The notes beneath the pieces are model-generated. The model searched no databases. It saw only the letters and a program-made list of their open reading frames with translations, and was not told the DNA's origin. Shown here in pieces: positions 22,818-28,576 of a stretch of DNA of 28,576 bases. A program made the position numbers and the translations under genes. Every line of letters begins with the position of its first letter. Position 1 is the stretch's first letter. Source of the stretch: M3007 sp046155725 (GTDB taxonomy: Bacteria > Bacteroidota > Bacteroidia > Chitinophagales > Saprospiraceae); contig JBJXFT010000345.1 in assembly GCA_046155725.1 (NCBI GenBank), positions 1 through 28,576 of the forward strand, given 5' to 3'.

Positions 22818-23003
22818 ATGACTTACACCACCACCACCGATCTCGAACCGCGCACGTCGGCGCCCTCTTTCCGGCCTAAGGCGCAGCTCCGGCCTCGCCA
22901 CCCTTTCTTTCATTTCCTCATGCTGGTCATCGGCGTACCCGCAGCCATTTTGGCTTGTGCAATCATCATCCCCCTGCGCTTTGTGGGCCTTTTGGGGAAA
23001 TAA
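22818..23003 (+). CDS. 61-residue single-pass membrane protein
   Basis: The short protein has a polar N-terminus (MTYTTTTDLEPRTSAP), a basic stretch (RPKAQLRPRHP) and one hydrophobic helix (FFHFLMLVIGVPAAILACAIIIPL, about 30-53). I do not recognise the family. The start codon, the clean charge distribution around the helix and the strong terminator 25 bases after its stop make it believable. It is encoded alone between ApaG and SRPBCC genes on the other strand. Confidence 0.6.
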   Translation: MTYTTTTDLEPRTSAPSFRPKAQLRPRHPFFHFLMLVIGVPAAILACAIIIPLRFVGLLGK

Positions 23004-23027
23004 GTTTTGAGAAATGGGGCTATGAAT

Positions 23028-23062
23028 AAGTGCCGGGGCGACTGACAGTCGCCCCGGCACTT
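23028..23062. terminator. Perfect 17-base hairpin, bidirectional terminator or REP
   Basis: AAGTGCCGGGGCGACTG and its exact complement surround one A. It lies between the convergent ends of the 61-residue gene and the SRPBCC gene (8 bases before the latter's stop), ideal for a shared terminator. The GACT...AGTC tip links it to the hairpins at 7422, 8025 and 11589. Confidence 0.75.
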
Positions 23063-23069
23063 CTGTTTC

Positions 23070-23660
23070 CTACAAAATTTTGTTGTTCAAAACATTGTGC
23101 GGGAACGTGGGCCCCGGCGGCTGCGGCACATTTTGCTCCCCTCGGCGGCGGCGCAATTCGAGTTCGAGGCTTTCCAGCCCTTTGCGCATGGCCCATTCGT
23201 GGTTGGCTGAAAAGATGGAGCGCAACAGCCAAGTGAGTTTTTTCAGAATCGGTTTCTCCGCCGAAATCCGCCAATCGTATGTCACCGTGCAGTATTCACC
23301 GTCTTGCCGGAAATCCCACACGCCCGTGCCGACAAAATCCCCAATGGCGCGGAGCGCAAAACCGCGCGGAAAATCGGCAGCCGTGACGCGGAACTGCCAG
23401 CGCAGCGAGTAGGGCAGCCAGCCTTTGGTGTAGAGTTCCACCAATTTCCCGATGCCACCGGGCTGACCTTTTTCGCGCACTTTCACGTCGAGGTACACCG
23501 AGGGCCACCATTCGGCCAGCGCGCCCACGTCTTCGAGGATGTTGTAGACTTCTTCGCGGCTGGCCCGTACGCGCCATGTGGTGAAGAAATTGTAATCGGC
23601 TGTTTGCGCCGTTTTGCTTTCAGCAGGAGTTGATTCGAGTTGATTTTCGATTGCTTGCAT
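23070..23660 (-). CDS. SRPBCC family protein
   Basis: The product has 196 residues. A low-complexity N-terminus (about 1-25) is followed by the START/Bet v1-like fold: FTTWRVRASREEVYNILEDVGALAEWWPSVY, VELYTKGWLPYSLRWQFRVTA, GDFVGTGVWDFRQDGEYCTVTYDWRI and a long C-terminal helix MRKGLESLELELRRRRG. This fold binds hydrophobic ligands; the ligand is unknown. A GACCTTTG sequence at 23686-23693, one base from the promoter consensus, lies upstream. Confidence 0.85.
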   Translation of the reverse strand: MQAIENQLESTPAESKTAQTADYNFFTTWRVRASREEVYNILEDVGALAEWWPSVYLDVKVREKGQPGGIGKLVELYTKGWLPYSLRWQFRVTAADFPRGFALRAIGDFVGTGVWDFRQDGEYCTVTYDWRISAEKPILKKLTWLLRSIFSANHEWAMRKGLESLELELRRRRGEQNVPQPPGPTFPHNVLNNKIL

Positions 23661-23772
23661 GAGATGCCTTTTTGTTTTTGATGGGGCAAAGGTCAGGCGG
23701 CGGACTGCCCATCGGCAAGCTCAAAATTTGGTCATTGAATGTTCAAATGTGCGCGTGTGCGGGCAAAAGGGG

Positions 23773-24345
23773 TCAGCCATTTTCAACCACAAACTCCTCC
23801 ACTTCCCGGCGGCTGCGCGGCGTGACCTCGCGGGTGCGGAACGGTTCTTCCAACTGTTCCGGCTCGCCAAGAAAGCCCAGCGCGATGAAGCAAACAGCTT
23901 CGTCATCGTCGGCGAGCGGGAAGGTTTCGTTCAAGGTGGTTGGGTCGTAGCCCGCCATGATGTGGCCGTAGATGCCCATGCTGGTGGCCTGCAACAGCAA
24001 GAAAGCATTGGCCATGCCGGTGTCGTGTGTCGCGTGGCGGTTTGGCTTCCCGTTTTTTGCAAAGTTCTTTTTGGCGGTGCAGAGCAAGAGCGCGCCGGCG
24101 TGCTTGGCCCAAGGCTGGTTGCCGGGCAGGAGGCATTGCCACATTTCCTCAAAACTTGGTGTGCCGCGCAGGGCAAAGCGGTATCGCCATGGCTGTTCGT
24201 TCATCGAAGAGGGCGCCCAAGCGGCGGCTTCGAGGAGCGTGAGCACCTGTTCGTCCGTAAGGTTTTGGTCGGAAAATGCCCGTGCGCTCCATCGGTTTTT
24301 TATCAAATCAATGACGGGGAGGCGGGTGACTGCGGTCTTTATCAT
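23773..24345 (-). CDS. Nitroreductase family protein
   Basis: The product has 190 residues. It shows the FMN-binding signature of the family: NRWSARAFSDQNLTDEQVLTLLEAAAWAPSSMNEQPWRYRFAL, a central helix ATHDTGMANAFLLLQATSMGIYGHIMAGYD, and ALGFLGEPEQLEEPFRTRE near the C-terminus. It probably is an NAD(P)H-dependent flavin enzyme of the cytoplasm reducing nitro or quinone compounds. The ATG at 24345 is where homology begins; the frame is open upstream but passes through the inverted repeat at 24418-24539. Confidence 0.93.
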   Translation of the reverse strand: MIKTAVTRLPVIDLIKNRWSARAFSDQNLTDEQVLTLLEAAAWAPSSMNEQPWRYRFALRGTPSFEEMWQCLLPGNQPWAKHAGALLLCTAKKNFAKNGKPNRHATHDTGMANAFLLLQATSMGIYGHIMAGYDPTTLNETFPLADDDEAVCFIALGFLGEPEQLEEPFRTREVTPRSRREVEEFVVENG

Positions 24346-24417
24346 GCTGTTTGGAAATGAGTTGATCCAAAAAAGGTCGGGTATTTGTGTCGCCGAGGCG
24401 CCGATTGACAAAAGCCC

Positions 24418-24539
24418 CATACTACTGGACATTTTTATTTCACACAACGCCACGACGACACAACGAACTGATTTTAAATGCTTTGGACTTTGCTCCGTTG
24501 TGACGTTGTGGCGTTGTGTGAAAAATATCCAGTAGTATG
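24418..24539. repeat. Long inverted repeat upstream of the nitroreductase gene
   Basis: The left arm (24418-24465, CATACTACTGGACATTTTT ...) and right arm (24496-24539) are inverted copies with a four-base insertion and a few mismatches, around a 30-base loop. The inner arms carry CACACAACGCCAC. No gene is seen in 24346-24577. It may be a MITE-like element or a terminator for the pirin gene region. Confidence 0.85.
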
Positions 24540-24577
24540 CAAAGCCCTTGCACACAGTTTTTGCCGCCGAGAAAACA

Positions 24578-25452
24578 TCAGACCGCCATGGGCACTTCCA
24601 TCAGCAGCACCTCGGTCTTTGTGTCGGCTTTGAGGCTGAATTTTTCTATGTCCCAAAGGCCATAGCCGTCGCGGGCGGACAGTTTTTGGCCGCCGATGGT
24701 CACGTCGCCGTTCAGCACGAAAGCATACACGCCATTGCCGGCACCGCCTTTGATCTTGTATTCCACGGAAATTCCCTTGTCAAGTGTGCCGAGGTGGAAG
24801 TAGGCATTTTGGTGAATCCACACGCCCGCATCGTCGGCATTGGGCGAGAGGATTTGCTGCAATTTGTTTTTCCGGTCAGCAAGGTTGAGCGTGATTTGGT
24901 CGTAGCGGGGGGCCACGTTTTTCTTGTTTGGGAACACCCAGATTTGCAGGAATTTTACCAGTTTGTCGCTGTTTTTGTTGAATTCTGAGTGCTGAATGCC
25001 CGTTCCCGCGCTCATCACCTGCACGTCGCCGTTGCGTATGACGGTTGCGTGCCCATGCTGTCTTTGTGTTCGAGGTCGCCTTCGAGCGGTATGGAGATGA
25101 TTTCCATGTTGTCGTGCGGGTGGGTGCCAAAGCCGCGCCCGGCCTCCACCGTGTCGTCGTTGAGCACGCGGAGCACGCCGAAGTGCATCCGTTCGGGGTT
25201 GTAGTAGTTGGCGAACGAGAAGGTGTGGAACGAGTTGAGCCAGCCGTGGTTGGCGTGGCCGCGGGTGTCGGCTTTGTGCAGTACGCTGTTTGCCATGACT
25301 TTTGAGTCTGTGTTTGGGATGTGGTTGAAGCCCATGATGTCCAAAGGCTTGAGCTCGTCAATGTTGTTTTCGATGACCGCGCCCGCTGCGCCCGTGGCAG
25401 CCAGCGCGCCCGCACCGAGCAGGCTTTTTTTGAGAAACTCTTTTCTGTTCAT
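24578..25452 (-). pseudogene. Pirin family protein, interrupted by a one-base frameshift
   Basis: The first part (25452 to about 25050) starts MNRKEFLKKSLLGAGALAATGAAGA, a Tat-like signal with KK instead of RR. Pirin motifs follow: HANHGWLNSFHTFSFANYYN, MHFGVLRVLNDD, GFGTHPHDNMEIISIPLEG and EHKDSMG. Then the frame changes. In another frame the text continues TVIRNGDVQVMSAGTGIQHSEFN and runs to the C-terminal VLLMEVPMAV at 24578. The total length is one base short of a multiple of three, so a single deleted base near 25050 restores a 291-residue pirin. Both halves keep the metal ligands (HPHD, Glu, His of GIQHSEFN). It may be a sequencing error or a recent pseudogene. Pirins are non-haem iron cupins, some with quercetinase activity. 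Confidence 0.88.
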
Positions 25453-25480
25453 GGTTGCAGATTTTTGAATGTTGGACAAA

Positions 25481-25588
25481 TTGTTTCAGCGCGGCATCCG
25501 GCAGCTAAAGCAGCCGGTACAAGCTAAAAAACCAGCATTTGGGCGGATTGTTTCAGCCGGCATCCGGCAGATGAAGCAGCCGGTACAA
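25481..25588. repeat. Two tandem REP-like units
   Basis: TTGTTTCAGC followed by GGCATCCGGCAG, a GCTAAAGC or GATGAAGC core and AGCCGGTACAA occurs at 25481-25522 and again at 25548-25588. The unit without its left part is also found at 11641-11668. It lies in the gap upstream of the pirin gene and after the lipocalin gene. Confidence 0.8.
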
Positions 25589-25636
25589 ATATGGGGTTTT
25601 GTCAAAAGTCAGGGAAGGTTGAGCGGCATTCCAGCC

Positions 25637-26605
25637 TCAGCCCTGCAAAACCCCCAGTTCCCCAGCCGCTTCCAGCCCCGCATTGCGCCCCGTGCCTTCA
25701 AAGATTCGCTGGCCGTTTTCGAGCAGTTCAACCCGCAGCGTAGCTTGCAGGCTTTCTTGGATTTTCCCTTTCATCTCGCCCGAAAGCGGCGACACGAGCG
25801 CTGCTCCGGGGGCTTGCGTGGCCAAAATGCGCAGCTCCGTCCGGGGGCTTTTGAAAATCAGTTCGACGTGTTCGTCCGTGATTTTCAAAAACTTGCGCGC
25901 TCCGGTGTACGTGGCAAATTTCCACAACCGCCCTTCCAGCCACATCCCGCTTATGAAGCCGATGAAATGACTCCCCACCCACGGGATATGCGCCGCCGAA
26001 GCCATCAGCGAAGCGCGGTCATTGGTGTCGAAATGGTTGCTCTGCATCCAGACGTAGGCGCGGGGGAACGAGCTGCCCCAGTCTTTTTCGATGTAGCCGC
26101 GCCCGCCGGTGAAATCAATCCTCGCATTCGAAATTTCCAATTCGCCCTCCAATTCGTGATGAAGGCTGACGATGCCGTGGTTGCACTCCATGAACGGCAC
26201 AAAAGAATACCAGCCCATGATGCCCGGCGCGCCCATCATTTTGGGCCAGGGAGTGGTGTTTTTGAAATGGATTTCGCCAGCGATGCCGGGCAGCGCGAGG
26301 CTTGTTTTGTTGGCGGAAAAAAAGTTTTCGCCCACCGAAACCTCAAACCTGCGCTTTGCGGGGCGAAAATCGGCAGCATCAAAACGATGGTACTCCGCCC
26401 TGCAGGCTTTGCCGTCCATCACTTGCAGGAAAGCGTGGCGCTCGCCATTCGCATCCATCGAAATGCCGGGGATGAAGGCCAGCGCGTGCTGCTCGTCGGG
26501 CGATACGATTTTGAAATACCAACCTTCGAAATAGCGGTTTGTGCGGCCCCAGCCCTGGTATTGGTCGGGATTCCAGATGGCGCGGAGTTTTGTCAGGAGT
26601 GTCAT
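25637..26605 (-). CDS. Tocopherol-cyclase-like / lipocalin-like protein
   Basis: The product has 322 residues. The start begins the family motif: KLRAIWNPDQYQGWGRTNRYFEGWYFKIVS. Later blocks are AFIPGISMDANGERHAFLQVMDG, MGWYSFVPFMECNHGIVSLHHELEGELEI, GRGYIEKDWGSSFPRAYVWMQSNHF and SFIGFISGMWLEGRLWKF-like text, all typical of the tocopherol cyclase-related family found in many bacteria that make no tocopherol. These are beta-barrel proteins; the role in bacteria is unknown. The start at 26605 was chosen because residues encoded further upstream do not resemble the family. Confidence 0.88.
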   Translation of the reverse strand: MTLLTKLRAIWNPDQYQGWGRTNRYFEGWYFKIVSPDEQHALAFIPGISMDANGERHAFLQVMDGKACRAEYHRFDAADFRPAKRRFEVSVGENFFSANKTSLALPGIAGEIHFKNTTPWPKMMGAPGIMGWYSFVPFMECNHGIVSLHHELEGELEISNARIDFTGGRGYIEKDWGSSFPRAYVWMQSNHFDTNDRASLMASAAHIPWVGSHFIGFISGMWLEGRLWKFATYTGARKFLKITDEHVELIFKSPRTELRILATQAPGAALVSPLSGEMKGKIQESLQATLRVELLENGQRIFEGTGRNAGLEAAGELGVLQG

Positions 26606-26721
26606 TGTTTCTATTTTGAAGGAAGTGTGGTATGAATCCAGAAGTTGTGGGGGCGGACAAATTTTCTCGAGAACGTCCATTTCATCTTTACCTTCGTTGC
26701 CTAATAGGGCAACTGAACAGA

Positions 26722-27054
26722 ATGAGAAACATCCTAATCTACAAACATTACTTCCCTGAATTTTATGCAGAACAAACCGAAGACGTTCAGGAAAAAATTG
26801 ACTGGACAATCAAACTGGTTTGTGAATTGCCGCGCATTCCCGATAAATTCTTCAAACACATAGAAGGCACGGACGGTCTTTTTGAAATCAGAGTACAAGT
26901 AGGAAACAACATTTTTTGAATCTTTTGCTTCTTCGATGCGGGCCACCTTGTCGTGCTCGGCAACGGTTTCCAAAAGAAAAGCCAGAAGACCCCAAAAAAC
27001 GAAATTGCTCTGGCACTTAAAATAATGGAGGAATATTTCAATGAAAGACAATAG
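26722..27054 (+). pseudogene. HigB/Gp49-like RelE-superfamily toxin with in-frame TGA
   Basis: Codons 1-65 read MRNILIYKHYFPEFYAEQ ... FEIRVQVGNNIF and stop at TGA (26917-26919). The same frame continues after it with IFCFFDAGHLVVLGNGFQKKSQKTPKNEIALALKIMEEYF, the expected second half of the family, to TAG at 27052. The TGA stands where the family has an arginine (NNIF-R-IFCFFD), so a single CGA to TGA change explains it. The complete protein would have 110 residues. It overlaps the start of the intact antitoxin gene by 14 bases. The toxin is presumably inactive. Confidence 0.85.
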
Positions 27055-27370
27055 CAACATTACCACTTTTGAGGAACACCTCACTAAAAAGTACGGTCAC
27101 GTCGGGACAGCCAAACGCGATGCTTTTGAGCATGGCTTCGAAGCATTCAAACTTGGTGTGCTCATCGAAGAAGCCCGGCGCAACCTTGGGCTCACCCAAC
27201 AGCAATTGGCAGACCGCACGGGGACGACCAAAAACTACATTTCCCGCATCGAACATGATGCCTCAGACATCCGGCTTTCCACCCTCCTTCGCATCGTGCA
27301 GCAGGGCTTGGGCGGGAAACTTGTCCTGTCCTTTCAAATGGAAAATGGGCAGGCAGCCCCTGCATTGTAG
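27041..27370 (+). CDS. XRE-family HTH antitoxin (HigA-like)
   Basis: The product has 109 residues. A helix-rich N-terminus (AFEHGFEAFKLGVLIEEARR) leads into a canonical HTH: LTQQQLADRTGTTKNYISRIEHDASDIRLSTLLRIV (about 50-85). It overlaps the toxin gene in the toxin-first order typical of HigBA. With its toxin broken it could persist as a simple repressor or protect from related toxins. The ATG at 27041 lies inside the toxin frame. Confidence 0.88.
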   Translation: MKDNSNITTFEEHLTKKYGHVGTAKRDAFEHGFEAFKLGVLIEEARRNLGLTQQQLADRTGTTKNYISRIEHDASDIRLSTLLRIVQQGLGGKLVLSFQMENGQAAPAL

Positions 27371-27428
27371 CCGTGCCGCTCCTGCTTCCGCTCCCCCTAC
27401 CTTCGCCCGCAACAAATTTTTCGGACGC

Positions 27429-28576
27429 ATGAAAATCAATTTTGCCCTCCTCACTTTCCTTCTTTTGCTGGGCTGCGCCCAAAAAAACGCTCCGCCCCTT
27501 GACCAAAAACCCATCGTGCCGGTGACCGCGCCCCTCAGCGGCAACGAAGCCTTGCAAAACGGCCCCATGCTCGGCTATGTGGAAATGAAAGAAGCCCTCA
27601 TCTGGGTGCAGACCAAAACTTTCGCGGCGGTGCAGGTGGAATATTGGGAAGCCGGGAAGCCCGAAAAAAAATGGCGCACCGACTTGGCGCAGACTTACAA
27701 AAACAGCGCGTTCACCGCCAAGTGCATCGCCGACCAAGCGGAGCCGGGCCGAACATACGAGTACCGCGTGGAGATAAACGGCGACTCGGTACGACTCCCC
27801 TATTCTACTACATTCAGCACCCAGAGCCTTTGGCAATGGCGCACCGACCCGCCCGCGTTCACGCTCGCCACGGGCAGTTGCGCTTACATTAACGAAGCCC
27901 AATATGACCGCAGCGGCAAACCCTACGGCTCCAACTATCAAACTTTTTCGCAGATAGCGGCCCAAAAGCCCGACCTGATGCTCTGGCTCGGCGACAATGT
28001 GTATTACCGCGAGGTGGACTGGTACACCCGCGCCGGGATGCAGCACCGGTATACCCACGACCGCGCCACGCCCGAACTCCAGTCCCTGCTCGCCTCTACG
28101 CCGCAATACGCCATTTGGGACGACCACGACTATGGGCCAAACGACGCGGACGGCACTTGGATACACAAGGAAACGGCTTGGGAGGTGTTCCGCGATTTTT
28201 GGGGGAATCCGACCTACGGGGTGAACGGCCAAAAAGGCTGCACGACCCAATTTCAATACGCCGACGTGGATTTTTTCCTTCTTGACAACCGCTTTTTCCG
28301 CACGCCCAACTACTGCAAAACCTGCCTGGACCGCTCGCTGCTCGGCAAGGAACAATTGCAGTGGTTTCTCGCGTCGCTGGCTGCGAGCCAGGCTCCGTTC
28401 AAAATGGTGGCGATAGGCGGGCAGGTGCTCACCACCAGCCCAAATTCAGAAACTGCTTTCCATTTTTTCCCTGCCGAACGCGACACGATCCTGAGTTTCA
28501 TCGAGCGCGAAAACATCAAGGGGGTGATTTTCCTCACGGGCGACCGCCATTTCAGCGAACTCAGCGGGATGAAAAA
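27429..28576 (+). CDS. PhoD-like phosphatase lipoprotein (partial at right edge)
   Basis: The frame is open from ATG 27429 to the window end, 382 codons. The signal MKINFALLTFLLLLGC is a lipobox with Cys16. An Ig-like N-terminal PhoD domain follows (GPMLGYVEMKEALIWVQTKTFAAVQVEYWE). The metallophosphatase core has LATGSCAYIN, LMLWLGDNVYY (Asp-Asn metal ligands), AIWDDHDYGPNDADG (DDHD), FFLLDNRFFR, MVAIGGQVL, then FLTGDRHFSELSG with the second ligand set. It is a periplasmic or surface-anchored phosphodiesterase/phosphatase. It lies 58 bp downstream of the HigA-like gene and is probably independent of it. Confidence 0.93.
   Translation, partial: MKINFALLTFLLLLGCAQKNAPPLDQKPIVPVTAPLSGNEALQNGPMLGYVEMKEALIWVQTKTFAAVQVEYWEAGKPEKKWRTDLAQTYKNSAFTAKCIADQAEPGRTYEYRVEINGDSVRLPYSTTFSTQSLWQWRTDPPAFTLATGSCAYINEAQYDRSGKPYGSNYQTFSQIAAQKPDLMLWLGDNVYYREVDWYTRAGMQHRYTHDRATPELQSLLASTPQYAIWDDHDYGPNDADGTWIHKETAWEVFRDFWGNPTYGVNGQKGCTTQFQYADVDFFLLDNRFFRTPNYCKTCLDRSLLGKEQLQWFLASLAASQAPFKMVAIGGQVLTTSPNSETAFHFFPAERDTILSFIERENIKGVIFLTGDRHFSELSGMK

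Noticed and set aside
25469..26635. 388-codon plus-strand frame opposite the tocopherol-cyclase-like gene
   Set aside because: It runs through repeat units and is antisense to a protein with clear family motifs.
26917..26919. TGA as selenocysteine or reassigned codon
   Set aside because: The family has arginine, not cysteine, at this position, no SECIS-like hairpin is evident, and other genes in the window use TGA as a normal stop.

Overview
The window looks like chromosomal DNA of a moderately GC-rich member of the Bacteroidota, probably a Saprospiria-type organism. The evidence is the Bacteroidota promoter box (TAnnTTTG, seen as TACCTTTG, TACTTTTG and TAGGTTTG), the LptD-like / amidase / MlaD neighbourhood, an OmpA protein with PD40 repeats, a DUF1800-DUF1501 exported pair, and many dispersed short palindromes. 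The genus is inference; no rRNA or tRNA was found to anchor it.

Bases 1-7127 form a conflict-type region. A leftward operon starts from a TACCTTTG box at 5278-5285. It encodes an EAD11 + inactive-STAND-like protein (4081-5235), a MoxR-type AAA+ ATPase (3147-4073) and a very large membrane protein with a degenerate vWA-like domain. That last gene fills 1-3008 without a stop and leaves the left edge. Beside it lie two convergent copies of a DUF4240 gene followed by a small URI/GIY-YIG-like nuclease gene. One nuclease copy is intact (6156-6470); the other is cut off exactly at the junction between the copies (6036-6158).

Bases 7082-8133 hold no convincing gene, but two nested palindromic elements (7376-7577 and 7582-7728), further hairpins and an orphan leftward promoter. 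Next come DUF1800 (8134-9627), a 62-residue membrane protein and DUF1501 (9959-11581), then leftward genes for OmpA/PD40 and an NTF2-like secreted protein.

Bases 14503-19834 are the envelope block: LptD-like protein leftward; N-acetylmuramoyl-L-alanine amidase with a SPOR-like tail and an MlaD/MCE protein rightward. After it come a YoeB-type toxin-antitoxin pair overlapping a methyltransferase gene, a GH130-like lipoprotein, ApaG, a SRPBCC protein, a nitroreductase, a frameshifted pirin, a tocopherol-cyclase-like lipocalin, a HigBA-type pair whose toxin carries an in-frame TGA, and a PhoD-like lipoprotein running off the right edge (27429-28576).

The themes worth attention are the STAND/MoxR/vWA operon, the inverted DUF4240-nuclease modules, two decayed genes (pirin, HigB) and an unusually rich set of short palindromic repeats. 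These repeats sit between genes, at gene ends and even in frame inside coding sequence.
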